From the NCBI GenBank assembly GCA_015478945.1, contig JABUQX010007453.1, positions 1 through 17,500 of the forward strand: a stretch of 17,500 bases of DNA. Direction: 5' to 3'. The translations under genes and the position numbers were made by a program. Source of the DNA: Trachelipus rathkii. Its lineage: Eukaryota > Arthropoda > Malacostraca > Isopoda > Trachelipodidae. Shown one piece after another: positions 8,420 to 17,180 of the stretch; within the stretch, counting starts at the first letter, position 1, and every line of letters begins with the position of its first letter. Below the pieces are notes generated by a model that saw nothing but the letters and a program-made list of their open reading frames with translations, was not told the origin of the DNA and ran no database searches.

Positions 8420-11400
8420 CTGAAAGTACCACGAAGTAAGTAACATTTACCTTCAATTGTGTTTTCAGCACGCTACTAGTATTTAAGATAACGTTTTAGA
8501 TGCTATTCATTCACGTTATGTGACAAAGCGGAATGTAGCAATATTAGTGTTAATAATAATAAAATACCTATTATTCGGTGTGTTGTAGAGTCGAAGTCTG
8601 TTAAGAAAGGAACATATTGACAACTCACAATATTATTCATATTTATCATATCTTAAATATTTTTATTTTACAATTCATATTATTGAAATAAATTATAATC
8701 TTTGCATTCAAAGTATACTTATATATTAAATAAATTAAACATTTCCAATTTTAGAGTGGCCGTTATGATTTAACATAACTCGTACCTATATGAAATGTGA
8801 CATTAATTAGTATATAGTTCTTATGATAGACATGATGCTATTCTATCTCAAAGAGTTATTCAATAGTTCTTAGATAGATATTATCTTATTATTATTATTA
8901 TTATTATTCATATGATATTATTTTTATTATTACTATAATTAATTATTAATTATTAATAATTCTTTGCTTCTTATGTAGTCTAATTAGAATAGTTCTTTAT
9001 TCAATATATAATTTACTTTAGTGAATAATTTACTATAATTTATTCAATAATATTATATAGTTTCGATATATTTTATTTTTAGTTAATTATTTTATTAATA
9101 TTTTGTATGTTGATTTATTTTATTATATTTATATCATGATGTTTTACGTTTTTTCATATATAATATTTTAATAATTTATTTTCTCGATCTATTATATGTA
9201 ATTAATGTGACTTACAGTAAATCTATTTCCGTTCTATTATTATACTTTATTTATTATTATTATTTATTATTATTTTATTTTATTACTCGTTAAAGAATCT
9301 TTACTTATTTATTCATTCATTACAATAATCTATTAATATTAATTTTATCTATTATTATATTATTTAATTATTATATACTTATATTTATATATTTCTTATA
9401 ATTAATATTATTTAATTAATATGTATTAATTATTATTAATATTAATTTTATTTATATTATCATTATCAATGACAATAAAGGTGGAAATCCTATTCCTCCC
9501 AGTATATTTGTTTTCTATATAATAATATTTGAGTGTTCACTGATGAATATTGTTTATATTTGATATATTGGATATTTGGATTTAGATTATTATATATTAT
9601 ATTATATAATAATTTATTTAATTCTTTTAGTAGTAATTATGATAACTTTATGTAAAATTTAATATGACTTATTTTCATACACTATTTACATGAACTTAAG
9701 CGTGAACTGCACCAGAATTACCTATTATTATTAATTTATTAATTATATACCTCACTCCCTAATTAACTTCTATTATCATTAACTTATCAGTAGTCTTTCT
9801 GTATTTTACTTCGTAACTTCAAATCTCAGGAATTATGTGTCTCACTCTTTGGATGTGTATAAAACAACGTGTCATTTAAGTTAAATTATGTATTTTCTCT
9901 TATTTAAATTTAAATCAAATTAGCATTTTTTTCTTTTATTTAGTGTTATTTTTATATAAATACTTAATTATTCATACAAATGAATTAATGTTCATTTATT
10001 TACTTGTTCAAAACACATAAAAATAAACATTTATTATTTATATTATTTTCTAGGTATATTTACTACTATTAATTATACATTTATGTGAATAAGCTTATTA
10101 TACTCCTCCTTTTCAACCGAACCTTAAGTCTTCAAGTGTAGTTAGCTGAGATTTACTTTATAAATATCTTTTTTTCTGTTCTGGCAATCTGAAAATATCT
10201 ATTATTCAAATGCGTATATTGGATACTTTAATTTAAGTGTTTTTAAATTGTTTATCTTTTATTTCAATATCAAATTATTATGACATTAGTTATAACTTCA
10301 ATAAGTGTATTTCTTCATAGTTTTCATATTGTGAAATAAAATATTGGTAGGTATAACGTAAGTTATAAGTGTATTTTTATTATATCTAAAAGAAAAAAAA
10401 GATAAAACAAAGAAAAGGGATAATAATAAAAATACATTTTTATTGGTCATCTATATTAAGCTTGGCTCATCATCCTGTGATGCTAAATATAATTATGCAT
10501 AGGCTATATATATACTATTAACGTACTATTAGTGAATTCGATTTTGCTAAGCGAACGGCGGTAATTGTGTGTGTGTCTTAGACACAAGTATTGTTATAAT
10601 AATCAAGATATTTGTCAATTGTGGAGTCGTTGTATATTAAAATCAGATCAGATAAGACTATTGATTTATTTGCACGAGTGGATACTTATCATTCTCAAGG
10701 CTATTGGAATAGCAATATGGTTGAGAGTAAACTTGATTAGATAATGGCAGATTCTTGCTGTTTGCAATATTAAGAGCAATTCGTGGCATGAGGCTTTGAT
10801 TAATCTGTCACTTATTAGACATTACTTGAGATAATTGAATATTGTTCATGATAGACTTACTTCGTATCTTACGTGAATTTCTTAAAACATCTTTACTAGG
10901 ATTATATATAGTATATATAGCGTATATAATTATATAAGGTTTATTAAACTTAAAGCAAGAATTGTGCTCTTGAATATGAATAAATATGATAGAACTATAA
11001 ACCAATCAATTGTAATAGCAATATGATAACTGAGGGTATGAAGCTATAAGTACCAGTTTCGGATAAGGGTGCAATATATGCATAAGAACTCTTATAAATT
11101 TCAGTATATAAACTTAAAGAGCCTTGAATTACCTGATAGATACCATTTGGTGACGTTGACTTCCCTGGTATAAAGAAGGTTATTATAAACTTATTTCATT
11201 TCAGTGTAATGGATAATATACTCCACTGAGTAAAGGTATTTTTTAAACATGCTATCAGGTAGTTTGTATGGAATATAACTACGAATGTAATCTAGAAATT
11301 TTATCATAGATTAAGAATTATAGATGAAGATAGGAAGGATTTTGAAAGGAATAATAACTATCTTTTTTGCAATATATTTATATGGATTCTGATATTCATA

Positions 11401-11998
11401 AACTGGTTAACAATAGAGTGTGATATTAAATTTATTATATTATGAGAATATATATTGGGTTGTAAAACTCGTTATTGATATCAGTCTGTTTAATAATCTT
11501 ATGTTTAGATTAAAAGCATAATTATTCAACTTTCGTGCCAATTGGTTGTAAAATATATATAATTCACTTACAAGGTTGTATTTACCCTACTATATACCAT
11601 GAAGAGACAATTCTATCTAATTAGTATATGTATAATATTATAGATATATATATATATTATTAATATATAGTCATATAACTATATTAATTATATAATTGGA
11701 GTATTATTATAGTATATATTATTGATAGTATATATATATATATTATATATATTATTAATTATAGTATATTATTTATATATATATATTATAATTATTAGTA
11801 TTATTTTATTATATTATTATTATATGTTGTGTATATTATAGTATATATTATTATTATATAGAGTGGGTAGTGTAATTTTGTTGCGAGTATATATATTTAA
11901 ATTTAGTATGCAAAATATTTTTTATTATAGGAAATTTACACAATTGACATGAAAGTCTTCAGGCTAAAAATTACATTTTGCTTACTAAACTTGTGTGT
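8420..11998. other. Long AT-rich spacer or intron, no gene seen
   Basis: About 3.6 kb with no supported gene. It holds a TTA-repeat-rich block (8880-9480), a T-rich block around 9880-10100 and a TA-dense block (11590-11870). A short palindromic hairpin (GTGTC, TTA, GACAC) lies at about 10573-10585. The 65-codon minus frame at 10808-11005 is of ordinary AT-rich composition and is not called. If the candidate exons on both sides belong to one minus-strand gene, this would be a large intron. Confidence 0.6.
11590..11870. repeat. TA-dense low-complexity block
   Basis: Drifting TA, TAT and ATTAT runs with no fixed unit length, and no open frame. Confidence 0.85.
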
Positions 11999-12082
11999 AT
12001 GTGTAGGCTAAGGTTAGCTGAGCTTCGGATTTTTCCGCACCGCACCGCATTGCAGCCGGTGAGTCGGCCAACCCAAATTTAG
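11999..12082 (+). other. Small GC island, possible short exon
   Basis: About 70 bases (12001-12070) of GC-rich sequence with an abrupt edge on each side. One plus frame runs from an ATG at 11999 for 27 codons (includes LRLAELRIFPHRTALQP) and meets a donor-like CCGGTGAGT, with GTGAGT at 12059-12064. The donor lies in the loop of a short hairpin (GCCG 12055-12058 with CGGC 12065-12068). A tandem CCGCA pair sits at about 12036-12045. It could be one exon of an otherwise unseen plus-strand gene or a fragment of an interspersed repeat. Confidence 0.22.
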
Positions 12083-12527
12083 GCTATATATTTTCTTCCA
12101 TGGGATCGAACTTGTTAACATAAATGAGTAAAATTAAAAGAGTTCTGAAATCAACGTTAGAATAAGCTTATTATATAAGAACTTGATATTAAGAAATAAT
12201 CTTTTTTCTTCTCCTCATATTTAAGACATGAAATCTCAGGAAACGAATGTGAGTCACTCACAGTTTTTGTGTTTTTGATTGATTGTGATGGGCTTCTTTG
12301 TGTAAGTGGATTAAATGGTTGATAAAATAAAATATTTCATATGACCCATCCACAAACCAGAAAAATCAAATAATGTGACATAAATTTAAGCTATATAAAG
12401 TTAAATTTTGAACTACTAACTTTCAAATCAAATTGACGCAGATCCTTTTGGCAAAGTAAAGTAATTTTTTCTGCTAATGAAGAATTCGATTGGAAAAAAT
12501 TATTTTTTATTCTATTTAGGAAAATTG
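12083..12527. other. AT-rich spacer, no gene seen
   Basis: Ordinary AT-rich sequence with no open frame or structure that I can support. It may include the 3' flank of the minus-strand gene proposed next door. Confidence 0.5.
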
Positions 12528-12728
12528 TTATTTTGAACTAATATTAAATGTTCTTGACTGACGAAGAAGTAACGGTTTCTTAGCTATTTGTACAGTTAAA
12601 ATCAAGGATTTGTAAATAATAAAAGTAATTTTTTTTTGAGTTGTTGGTACAGGACCACACAGCCTCGGTCTTTGGCTGATACGTGTAGCAATCACAACAG
12701 GGAAGTCTAGCAAACGACTAAAATCGCT
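12528..12728 (-). CDS. Candidate terminal exon, minus strand
   Basis: A good acceptor (GTTAATTCTCTTCAG) precedes 12728 on the minus strand. From there 66 codons run to a TAA at 12528-12530. The first half is balanced and protein-like (SDFSRLLDFPVVIATRISQ); the second half drifts into lysine- and isoleucine-rich sequence as the DNA turns AT-rich. A donor could also end the coding part early. It is the last open frame of the large GC-balanced island on this strand, so it would be the 3' exon of the proposed gene. An upstream minus frame at about 12767-12930 can join in phase through a short GTACTG intron. Function unknown. Confidence 0.3.
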   Translation of the reverse strand, partial: SDFSRLLDFPVVIATRISQRPRLCGPVPTTQKKITFIIYKSLILTVQIAKKPLLLRQSRTFNISSK

Positions 12729-12820
12729 CTGAAGAGAATTAACCTTGATAGAGGCATGATTTAATTACAGTACGGAAGGCAAACGCTGTCTAGGTCGGAA
12801 ATGAGGAGGATTCAGAGATG

Positions 12821-13355
12821 AATTCGTGCATTCGATGCTAGGCAGCATTGTATGCACCAGGAAGAACGTGCGTGGATGGAGTACGGTGTATTCGCTACCC
12901 CAAACAATGAAAGATTGAAGGCGGCCAATCTCGAGCAGTCAAACGGCAGATGGTCCACATTCTGCGTACATGAAGAACCTTGGGTTGAGAATTTGGTATG
13001 TCCTTATTCGAATCGAGCCGGACTAGTCAGGTGCGACTTCTCATGCAAGAAGAGACGCAGATGGGCCAGTGAGGGGTTTGACGTACTGTAGCTTGGGCAC
13101 AACGATTATCCTCCAGCTAAAAAGCTTGCAGCAAGAAAGGAAACCGGAACGAATGATGATATTGAAAAACTGACGACAGCGAAGGCGTCGCAGTTCGCTG
13201 AAGTGGAGGAAGGTATTGTACATTTGGCAGTAATGTTTTCTCGCTGCATGGTTAGCTTCATGTCGGCTCGCTCGAGTTTCCTCGGAACATCTCCTATGGA
13301 AGGACCAACGGAATGTAAAGTTTCCCTGCACAAGCAACGAGCAAAGGATCTCTGA
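12821..13355 (+). pseudogene. Plus frame of 177 codons broken by one TAG
   Basis: One plus frame opens after a TGA at 12818 and stays open to a TGA at 13353-13355 except for a single TAG at 13089-13091. Before the TAG the translation includes ERAWMEYGVFATPNNERLKA; after it, KKLAARKETGTNDDIEKLTT. With roughly one stop per 20 codons expected at this composition, a 177-codon frame with one stop is unusual. A single-stop pseudogene or an exon pair with the TAG in an intron would fit. So would the shadow of a real minus-strand gene, since the minus strand also has frames of 75 and 98 codons here. No family recognised. Confidence 0.22.
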
Positions 13356-13422
13356 TGGTAGAGACTAAAGGTTCTCGAGACGTAAGCAAATCGTTGAAAG
13401 GCACTTTCTGGAATCGGAGCAT
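13294..13422 (-). CDS. Short minus ORF or exon candidate
   Basis: ATG at 13420-13422 opens 42 codons ending in TAG at 13294-13296. The residues look like a globular fragment (VPFNDLLTSREPLVSTIRDP, then LLVACAGKLYIPLVLP). Neither splice edge is convincing, and a plus-strand frame over the same bases is open for about 60 codons. It is reported because it lies on the strand favoured elsewhere in the island. Confidence 0.18.
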   Translation of the reverse strand: MLRFQKVPFNDLLTSREPLVSTIRDPLLVACAGKLYIPLVLP

Positions 13423-13932
13423 AGAGCGTAATTATCCACTGCGTGGAAGCCGCTCAACCTGTAATGAATGCAGGCAGCCAACCAGTTGGCAGAAATACTG
13501 AAGAGGAAGGTGGCAAGTTGTGAGGCGGTAGCTCGGAAAAACAGCCGAAGCTCCCATCCACACTCCAGTCTCAGGAGCGTCGATGTAACAGCGACCTATG
13601 GCAGTGACTTCCGTTGGAAAAAAGATATCCATCATATTGCCTGGGTGTGCATCGACTTTTCGTTATTGATGCATTCCAAAGCAAGACAAGGGGGGTGAGA
13701 GAGACCCATGTTCACAGAAGAAGTTAGTTGAAGAATACTGCATGACCTCTGAGGGGGAGTTCGAGACAGAAAATTGGATTTGCGATCCTGAACGACAGTA
13801 AGAAGGATTGTAGGGGGCGCGTTCAATGACAGAGAACAAGCTAGAGGATAAAAAGACCATGATTGAGAAACAAGGAAGCACATGAGCTGTTCTCTTCGCG
13901 AGACAGAGATACCCGTAAAACTCCAGGCTCAC

Positions 13933-14008
13933 TTCGTTAAGGAATGAAATGTTCCTGTGGCTATCCTCAGAACTTCGTTCTGAATTGGTCAAGAAGCTGG
14001 GGTGATGA
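13933..14008 (-). CDS. Candidate exon, minus strand
   Basis: It joins the exon at 14094-14218 in phase (GC plus T makes an alanine codon) across an 85-base intron running from GTAAGT to AGCCAG. It ends at a good donor, GTGAGC. A second CAG twelve bases further on would keep the same frame, so the exact 5' edge is open. The residues include SFLTNSERSSEDSHRNISFL. The frame itself stays open further, as part of a 126-codon minus frame (13663-14043), the longest in the island. Confidence 0.33.
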
Positions 14009-14093
14009 CTGGCTAATTTTGGCACCATGAATGGCAACATCATACCATTTTGGCCGTACCAGCAGATGTAAGATGGAGCTGCTCTTTACTTAC

Positions 14094-14218
14094 GCCCCAA
14101 GTTTAGGGTTATGTGCGCAGAAGATCAATGAACGACGTGCAGCTAGTCTGAGATTGAGTAATATGAGGAGGTCGGTAAGGTCGCTCATCGAGGCGCAGAC
14201 ACGAGCAATGGAGACCAT
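14094..14218 (-). CDS. Candidate exon, possibly the first, minus strand
   Basis: ATG at 14216-14218 begins 41 codons and two bases that end at a consensus donor GTAAGT (14088-14093). The translation starts MVSIARVCASMSDLTDLLIL and continues through LRLAARRSLIFCAHNPKLG: a short leader, a leucine-rich stretch and a basic patch. Third codon positions are mostly pyrimidine, as in a real coding frame. A 67-codon plus frame (14031-14234) lies antisense to it. The ATG could be an initiator, which would split the island into two genes, or an internal methionine of an exon whose acceptor I did not find. Confidence 0.35.
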
Positions 14219-14489
14219 AGCGGGTCAAACGTAGGAAGCGAGTACCCGACAGCCACGTCGGTGGATTTTTCCTTGACCAGAATGTGGCTTTTTGTTTTCG
14301 AAGGAGAAGTAAGTTTCACGCTACTACAGCCATTGAGGACCTTTCAATAGTCAGCTGAAACTCGACGCTGTCTACAAGGAAGCTAGCCCAATAACATAAA
14401 GTGGGCAAGTTCGTCGACATAGAGGAGCGCGGACGATGGTGGGAATGGTATTCCTACTGGCCATTGAAGCCTAATTGGAACAACCACAC

Positions 14490-14588
14490 CTTGCCCACTG
14501 GGCCCTTAACGGCATCCGACAGCACCTCAGTACCCTCGATAGACGATCTTTATGCATGCGGCTGAACACGCGCTCGAACATCAGTGCG
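14490..14588 (-). CDS. Candidate exon following a 59-base intron
   Basis: A strong acceptor (CTTCTCTATTCCTTCAG) precedes 14588 on the minus strand. Joined to the exon at 14648-14766, the frame continues as ALMFERVFSRMHKDRLSRVL. The 3' edge is uncertain: AAG followed by GTGTGG at 14490 is my choice, and the frame meets a TAG soon after, so a donor must come first. GAG followed by GTGCTG further upstream is an alternative. Residue make-up (charged and hydrophobic alternation) matches the preceding exon, suggesting one helical protein. Function unknown. Confidence 0.38.
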
Positions 14589-14647
14589 CTGAAGGAATAG
14601 AGAAGTTTATCGTCTAGACCGAACGAGTGAGGTTCAGGTAAACTCAC

Positions 14648-14766
14648 ATCTTCAGCGCTTCCTTGCACTTTTCAGATTCAAGAAAACGGTCAGAGTCTTT
14701 GTATTGGAGCAATACTGCACGAATGTCGTGGATCTCATCACGGAGGAGAGGACTCTTGATTGCAGC
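14648..14766 (-). CDS. Best candidate exon of the island (39 codons)
   Basis: On the minus strand a pyrimidine-rich acceptor (TTTTCCATTTTTCAG) is followed by 119 bases open in one frame and then a consensus donor GTGAGT (14642-14647). The translation begins AAIKSPLLRDEIHDIRAVLL and includes DSDRFLESEKCKEALK. It is rich in K, E, D, R, L and A, unlike the S, L and P bias expected of chance frames on this pyrimidine-rich strand. The pattern suggests amphipathic helices. A 59-base intron leads in phase to 14490-14588, and a 37-base intron with a weak GTTTAT donor could join it in phase to 14804-14878. I cannot assign a family; armadillo or TPR-like helical repeats are possible but unproven. Confidence 0.5.
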
Positions 14767-14803
14767 CTGAAAAATGGAAAACTAAACTGAAAGTCAGATA
14801 AAC

Positions 14804-15061
14804 GATGAAGTCACTCAAGAGTGGGACAAGACGGGAGGACACACTCTTCTCCTCAGCTTGCTTAATGTGTCGCAGGGGTCAGAACATCGGTCTAATCAGA
14901 AGTCGATAATATTTGTATAATGGGTCCTTGCAGGTTCGACTTTGGGACACAAATATGCCGTAACCAGACAGGTAGGAGAACCTCGAACCCAATTTACTTA
15001 AATAGACCTGAGGAGAAATGCCGAGAATGAGGATGAAGCTGCGCTCATCGGAAGGAATGCA
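14804..15061 (-). CDS. Minus frame of 85 codons broken by one TGA
   Basis: A minus frame opens after a TGA at 15062-15064 and runs 60 codons (CIPSDERSFILILGISPQVY and onward) to a TGA at 14879-14881. It then runs 25 more (RHIKQAEEKSVSSRLVPLLS) to 14804, where it can splice in phase to the exon at 14648-14766. The 25-codon part shares the charged, helical character of that exon. The TGA may be removed by splicing, but I find no good acceptor after it, so a disabling mutation is equally possible. Confidence 0.28.
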
Positions 15062-15166
15062 TCATTGCCAGGTGCTCATTCACTGAAGATTTACCTTCCT
15101 ATTGAATTTGGTAAGTATTTATTGTCTCAGGGTCATCCAGGCGGACGAAAAATTTGGGTCACGCAC

Positions 15167-15205
15167 CCCGAAGCGTCAGAGGAAATTTAACGAATCGGCT
15201 TTGCA
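15167..15205 (-). CDS. Candidate small exon, minus strand
   Basis: An acceptor with a clear pyrimidine tract (CACTTTCTTCCCGCCAG) precedes 15205, and a donor-like GTGCGT follows 15167. The 39 bases join in phase to 15332-15424 and add QSRFVKFPLTLR. The unspliced reading of the same frame is also open, so the intron is not required. Confidence 0.2.
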
Positions 15206-15331
15206 CTGGCGGGAAGAAAGTGAAACCCAAGCTGCTCAGGCACCGATTATCCAGAGCGAGATATGTATAAGGCTGTGGAATTTGAAGAGGTAGGGGTTGG
15301 ACTATGTTTTCTGGAATCTTAGCAAACTTAC

Positions 15332-15424
15332 TGAAGAAGTAGAAAGTTACAGTAGAGGCGTTAAGGAAGAATTGCGCAATACAATTGTAGATTAAGATTC
15401 TAAACACTTCGCTATATTTAAACA
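15332..15424 (-). CDS. Candidate exon near the 5' edge of the island
   Basis: An acceptor (CTTTATTTCTCAG) precedes 15424 on the minus strand and a consensus donor GTAAGT (15326-15331) follows the 93-base open segment. The translation (FKYSEVFRILIYNCIAQFFL and onward) is hydrophobic and could be a membrane segment. It belongs to an 88-codon minus frame reaching 15159. It sits where the DNA is turning AT-rich, so the hydrophobic bias partly reflects T content on this strand. No start codon or promoter identified upstream. Confidence 0.25.
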
Positions 15425-15425
15425 C

Positions 15426-16198
15426 TGAGAAATAAAGATTATGTGCATAAGATCACCCACAGCATTGAAAGAAAAACACAAGTGAAGCATTATATACGTA
15501 AGTCGTGTGCAAGGTGGGCTGGGCGAAGTGGTGAAATATGTGGTTACGTTTGAATTTATGATTGTGGGTTTTTTTTTTATTTTGTTTTTATTAACTGTTG
15601 GAGTAGTATCTATATAGAATAGGATTATTAGAGTATATGCATTTATATGTTAAAATTGCGGCGGGATTATCTTTATGATTCATAGTGCATGTGGTGGTTA
15701 GTGCAGGTGTTGTATATTTTGATTTGTGTGTGGTGGTTGTGTGTTTTATTTTTGTGGTCGTTAGTGTGGGTTTGATGATTGAAGTTTTTTTGTATATATA
15801 TTCGTTTGGTTGTTGTCTGTTACATTGTTGTAATTTTTGTTACAATGCTACCTTCCCCTTCCCTACCCTTGTGTGAATGTGTATATTCATATATTTTATT
15901 TTTATGTGTTGTGTTACATATCCAATTAATAAGAGAGAGAGATTATTGAGACGAGAGCTTTTATATTATATATAGGTAAATATATATATATATATATATT
16001 ATATAGTATTTATGAGATATAATATATATATATGATATATTACAATATATGTATCATCATATATATATCTGGCTCTAAATATGTAATAATCAGCTACATT
16101 GTCCCAACTGTCAAAAGAATGGACCTATTCCAACAGCGACAAGCAGACCGATACAGTAAAACAAATTATATAGTTTGGAAATCAGCGACAATGTTCTA
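15426..16198. other. GT-rich tract and TA block, no gene seen
   Basis: From about 15540 to 15850 the plus strand is strikingly rich in G and T with very little C or A (GTGGTGGTTAGTG, GTGTGTGGTGGTTG). It is followed by a pyrimidine run, CCTTCCCCTTCCCTACCC, near 15851. A TA block follows at 15960-16070. The valine-rich 63-codon plus frame here (15685-15876) comes from the composition and is not called. The minus strand would carry a CA-rich sequence upstream of the proposed gene. Confidence 0.55.
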
Positions 16199-16664
16199 AG
16201 AGGGGTTTTTTTTATTTTTTTATTTTTTTTTTTTTTTTGCAATTTGTATGGTTTACTGAAATTTAAATCAAAATTCTTTTTCCCCATTAGAATAAGCAGA
16301 ATTATATGGTTTAGACGAAAGTCCCACGTGTCCACCGGGAAAGGTTCGAGAGACCCCGACTCTGCATCTTTGCGGTTTTACCACTATTGGTATTCGCTTA
16401 GTTTTAGTGTTAAAAAAAAAACAGAACTAATTTTTACTCTCCCTTTACACTTTGGTATTATTTTAACTTAAGGAATACCATAGGGTTAAACGCAAAGATG
16501 GCAGGCAGTCGGGGTCCCTGGCCTCCCGGTGGATGACGGGGGACTTCGTCCCCCCATCTGTCCCCTCGTCGGATCGAGACACAAAAAAAGGGTAAATTAA
16601 TATTTTTTTTTAAATATTTATCTGAAAAAAAAGGCAAAAAAAAAAAAAAAATAAAATTTCCCCC
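16199..16664. mobile_element. Imperfect foldback (inverted repeat) element
   Basis: Bases 16314-16403 are the reverse complement of 16465-16550 at about 70 of 90 aligned positions, around a 61-base spacer. Well-kept blocks include TCCACCGGGA, CCCCGACT and ATCTTTGCG on the left arm. Beyond the arms the symmetry continues in weaker form: a poly-T run (16206-16238) on the left mirrors poly-A runs (16625-16651) on the right, and GGGG at 16202-16205 mirrors CCCCC at 16660-16664. The right arm also holds its own hairpin, GGGGGAC, TTC, GTCCCCC (16538-16554). This fits a foldback or MITE-like element, or two tailed short elements inserted head to head. No coding capacity and no target duplication seen. 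Confidence 0.6.
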
Positions 16665-16739
16665 TTGAATATTTTTTGTGCTGTTCCAAATATATAATTA
16701 GTTTTACTGTAGGTGATGCTGCAGTTCTCGAGTTACATG

Positions 16740-17180
16740 ATGTCAGCTTTAGACACCTTGTGCCTAATGTATATTTATATTTATATATATATTTATATAT
16801 ATACTTATATAATACGTTATATATATTATATACTACTTAGTATATATATATATCATATAATATAATAATATCTATAATATATTAGTATATATTTATATTT
16901 ATTATATATATACTATATCTATATACTTATATATAATAATTAATATATATTATATTTAATATTATATATATATACTATATATATATATATATTATTATAT
17001 ATTATAGTATATATATAATATATCTACTCTATATATAATATATATATACCTATATACTATATATACTATATAACTAATAATATATATATATATATATATA
17101 TAATAACATAATTATTACTATATATATATAATACTATACATATATATATATGATATACTATATAGTTATTAATATATGGA
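16740..17180. repeat. TA low-complexity desert
   Basis: Long drifting TA, TATA and TAATA runs with no coding frame and no fixed unit. Confidence 0.9.

Larger units (their letters stand above)
12640..15430 (-). other. GC-balanced island: likely spliced gene or relic
   Basis: About 2.8 kb at near 50% GC between AT deserts. This is the strongest compositional signal in the window and what gene-bearing DNA looks like in an AT-rich genome. There is no single long frame. Instead both strands carry many frames of 40-130 codons. On the minus strand several are bounded by acceptor and donor signals that keep phase across short introns (37-161 bases); these are listed separately. The plus strand is purine-rich, so its complement has few stops and many pyrimidine tracts, which inflates apparent minus-strand exons. 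I recognise no domain. Alternatives are a decaying gene or mobile element, a long non-coding RNA, or sequence acquired from elsewhere. Confidence 0.5.

Noticed and set aside
8271..8434. Plus-strand exon between CAG at 8268-8271 and GTAAGT
   Set aside because: Good splice signals, but stops in all three plus frames, while the minus strand is open throughout.
10808..11005. 65-codon minus frame
   Set aside because: Ordinary AT-rich composition, no splice signals or balanced codon use; length is unremarkable.
14933..14940. GGTTCGAC, a tRNA B-box-like motif
   Set aside because: No cloverleaf, acceptor stem or A box at the right spacing. Similar GGTTCGAG motifs on the minus strand near 14980 and on the plus strand at 16343-16350 also lack tRNA context.
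15685..15876. 63-codon valine- and cysteine-rich plus frame
   Set aside because: Produced by the GT-rich tract, which has few stops; no other coding sign.
16175..16471. 98-codon plus and 74-codon minus frames across the poly-T run
   Set aside because: They run through homopolymers and the foldback arms and have no coding character apart from that.
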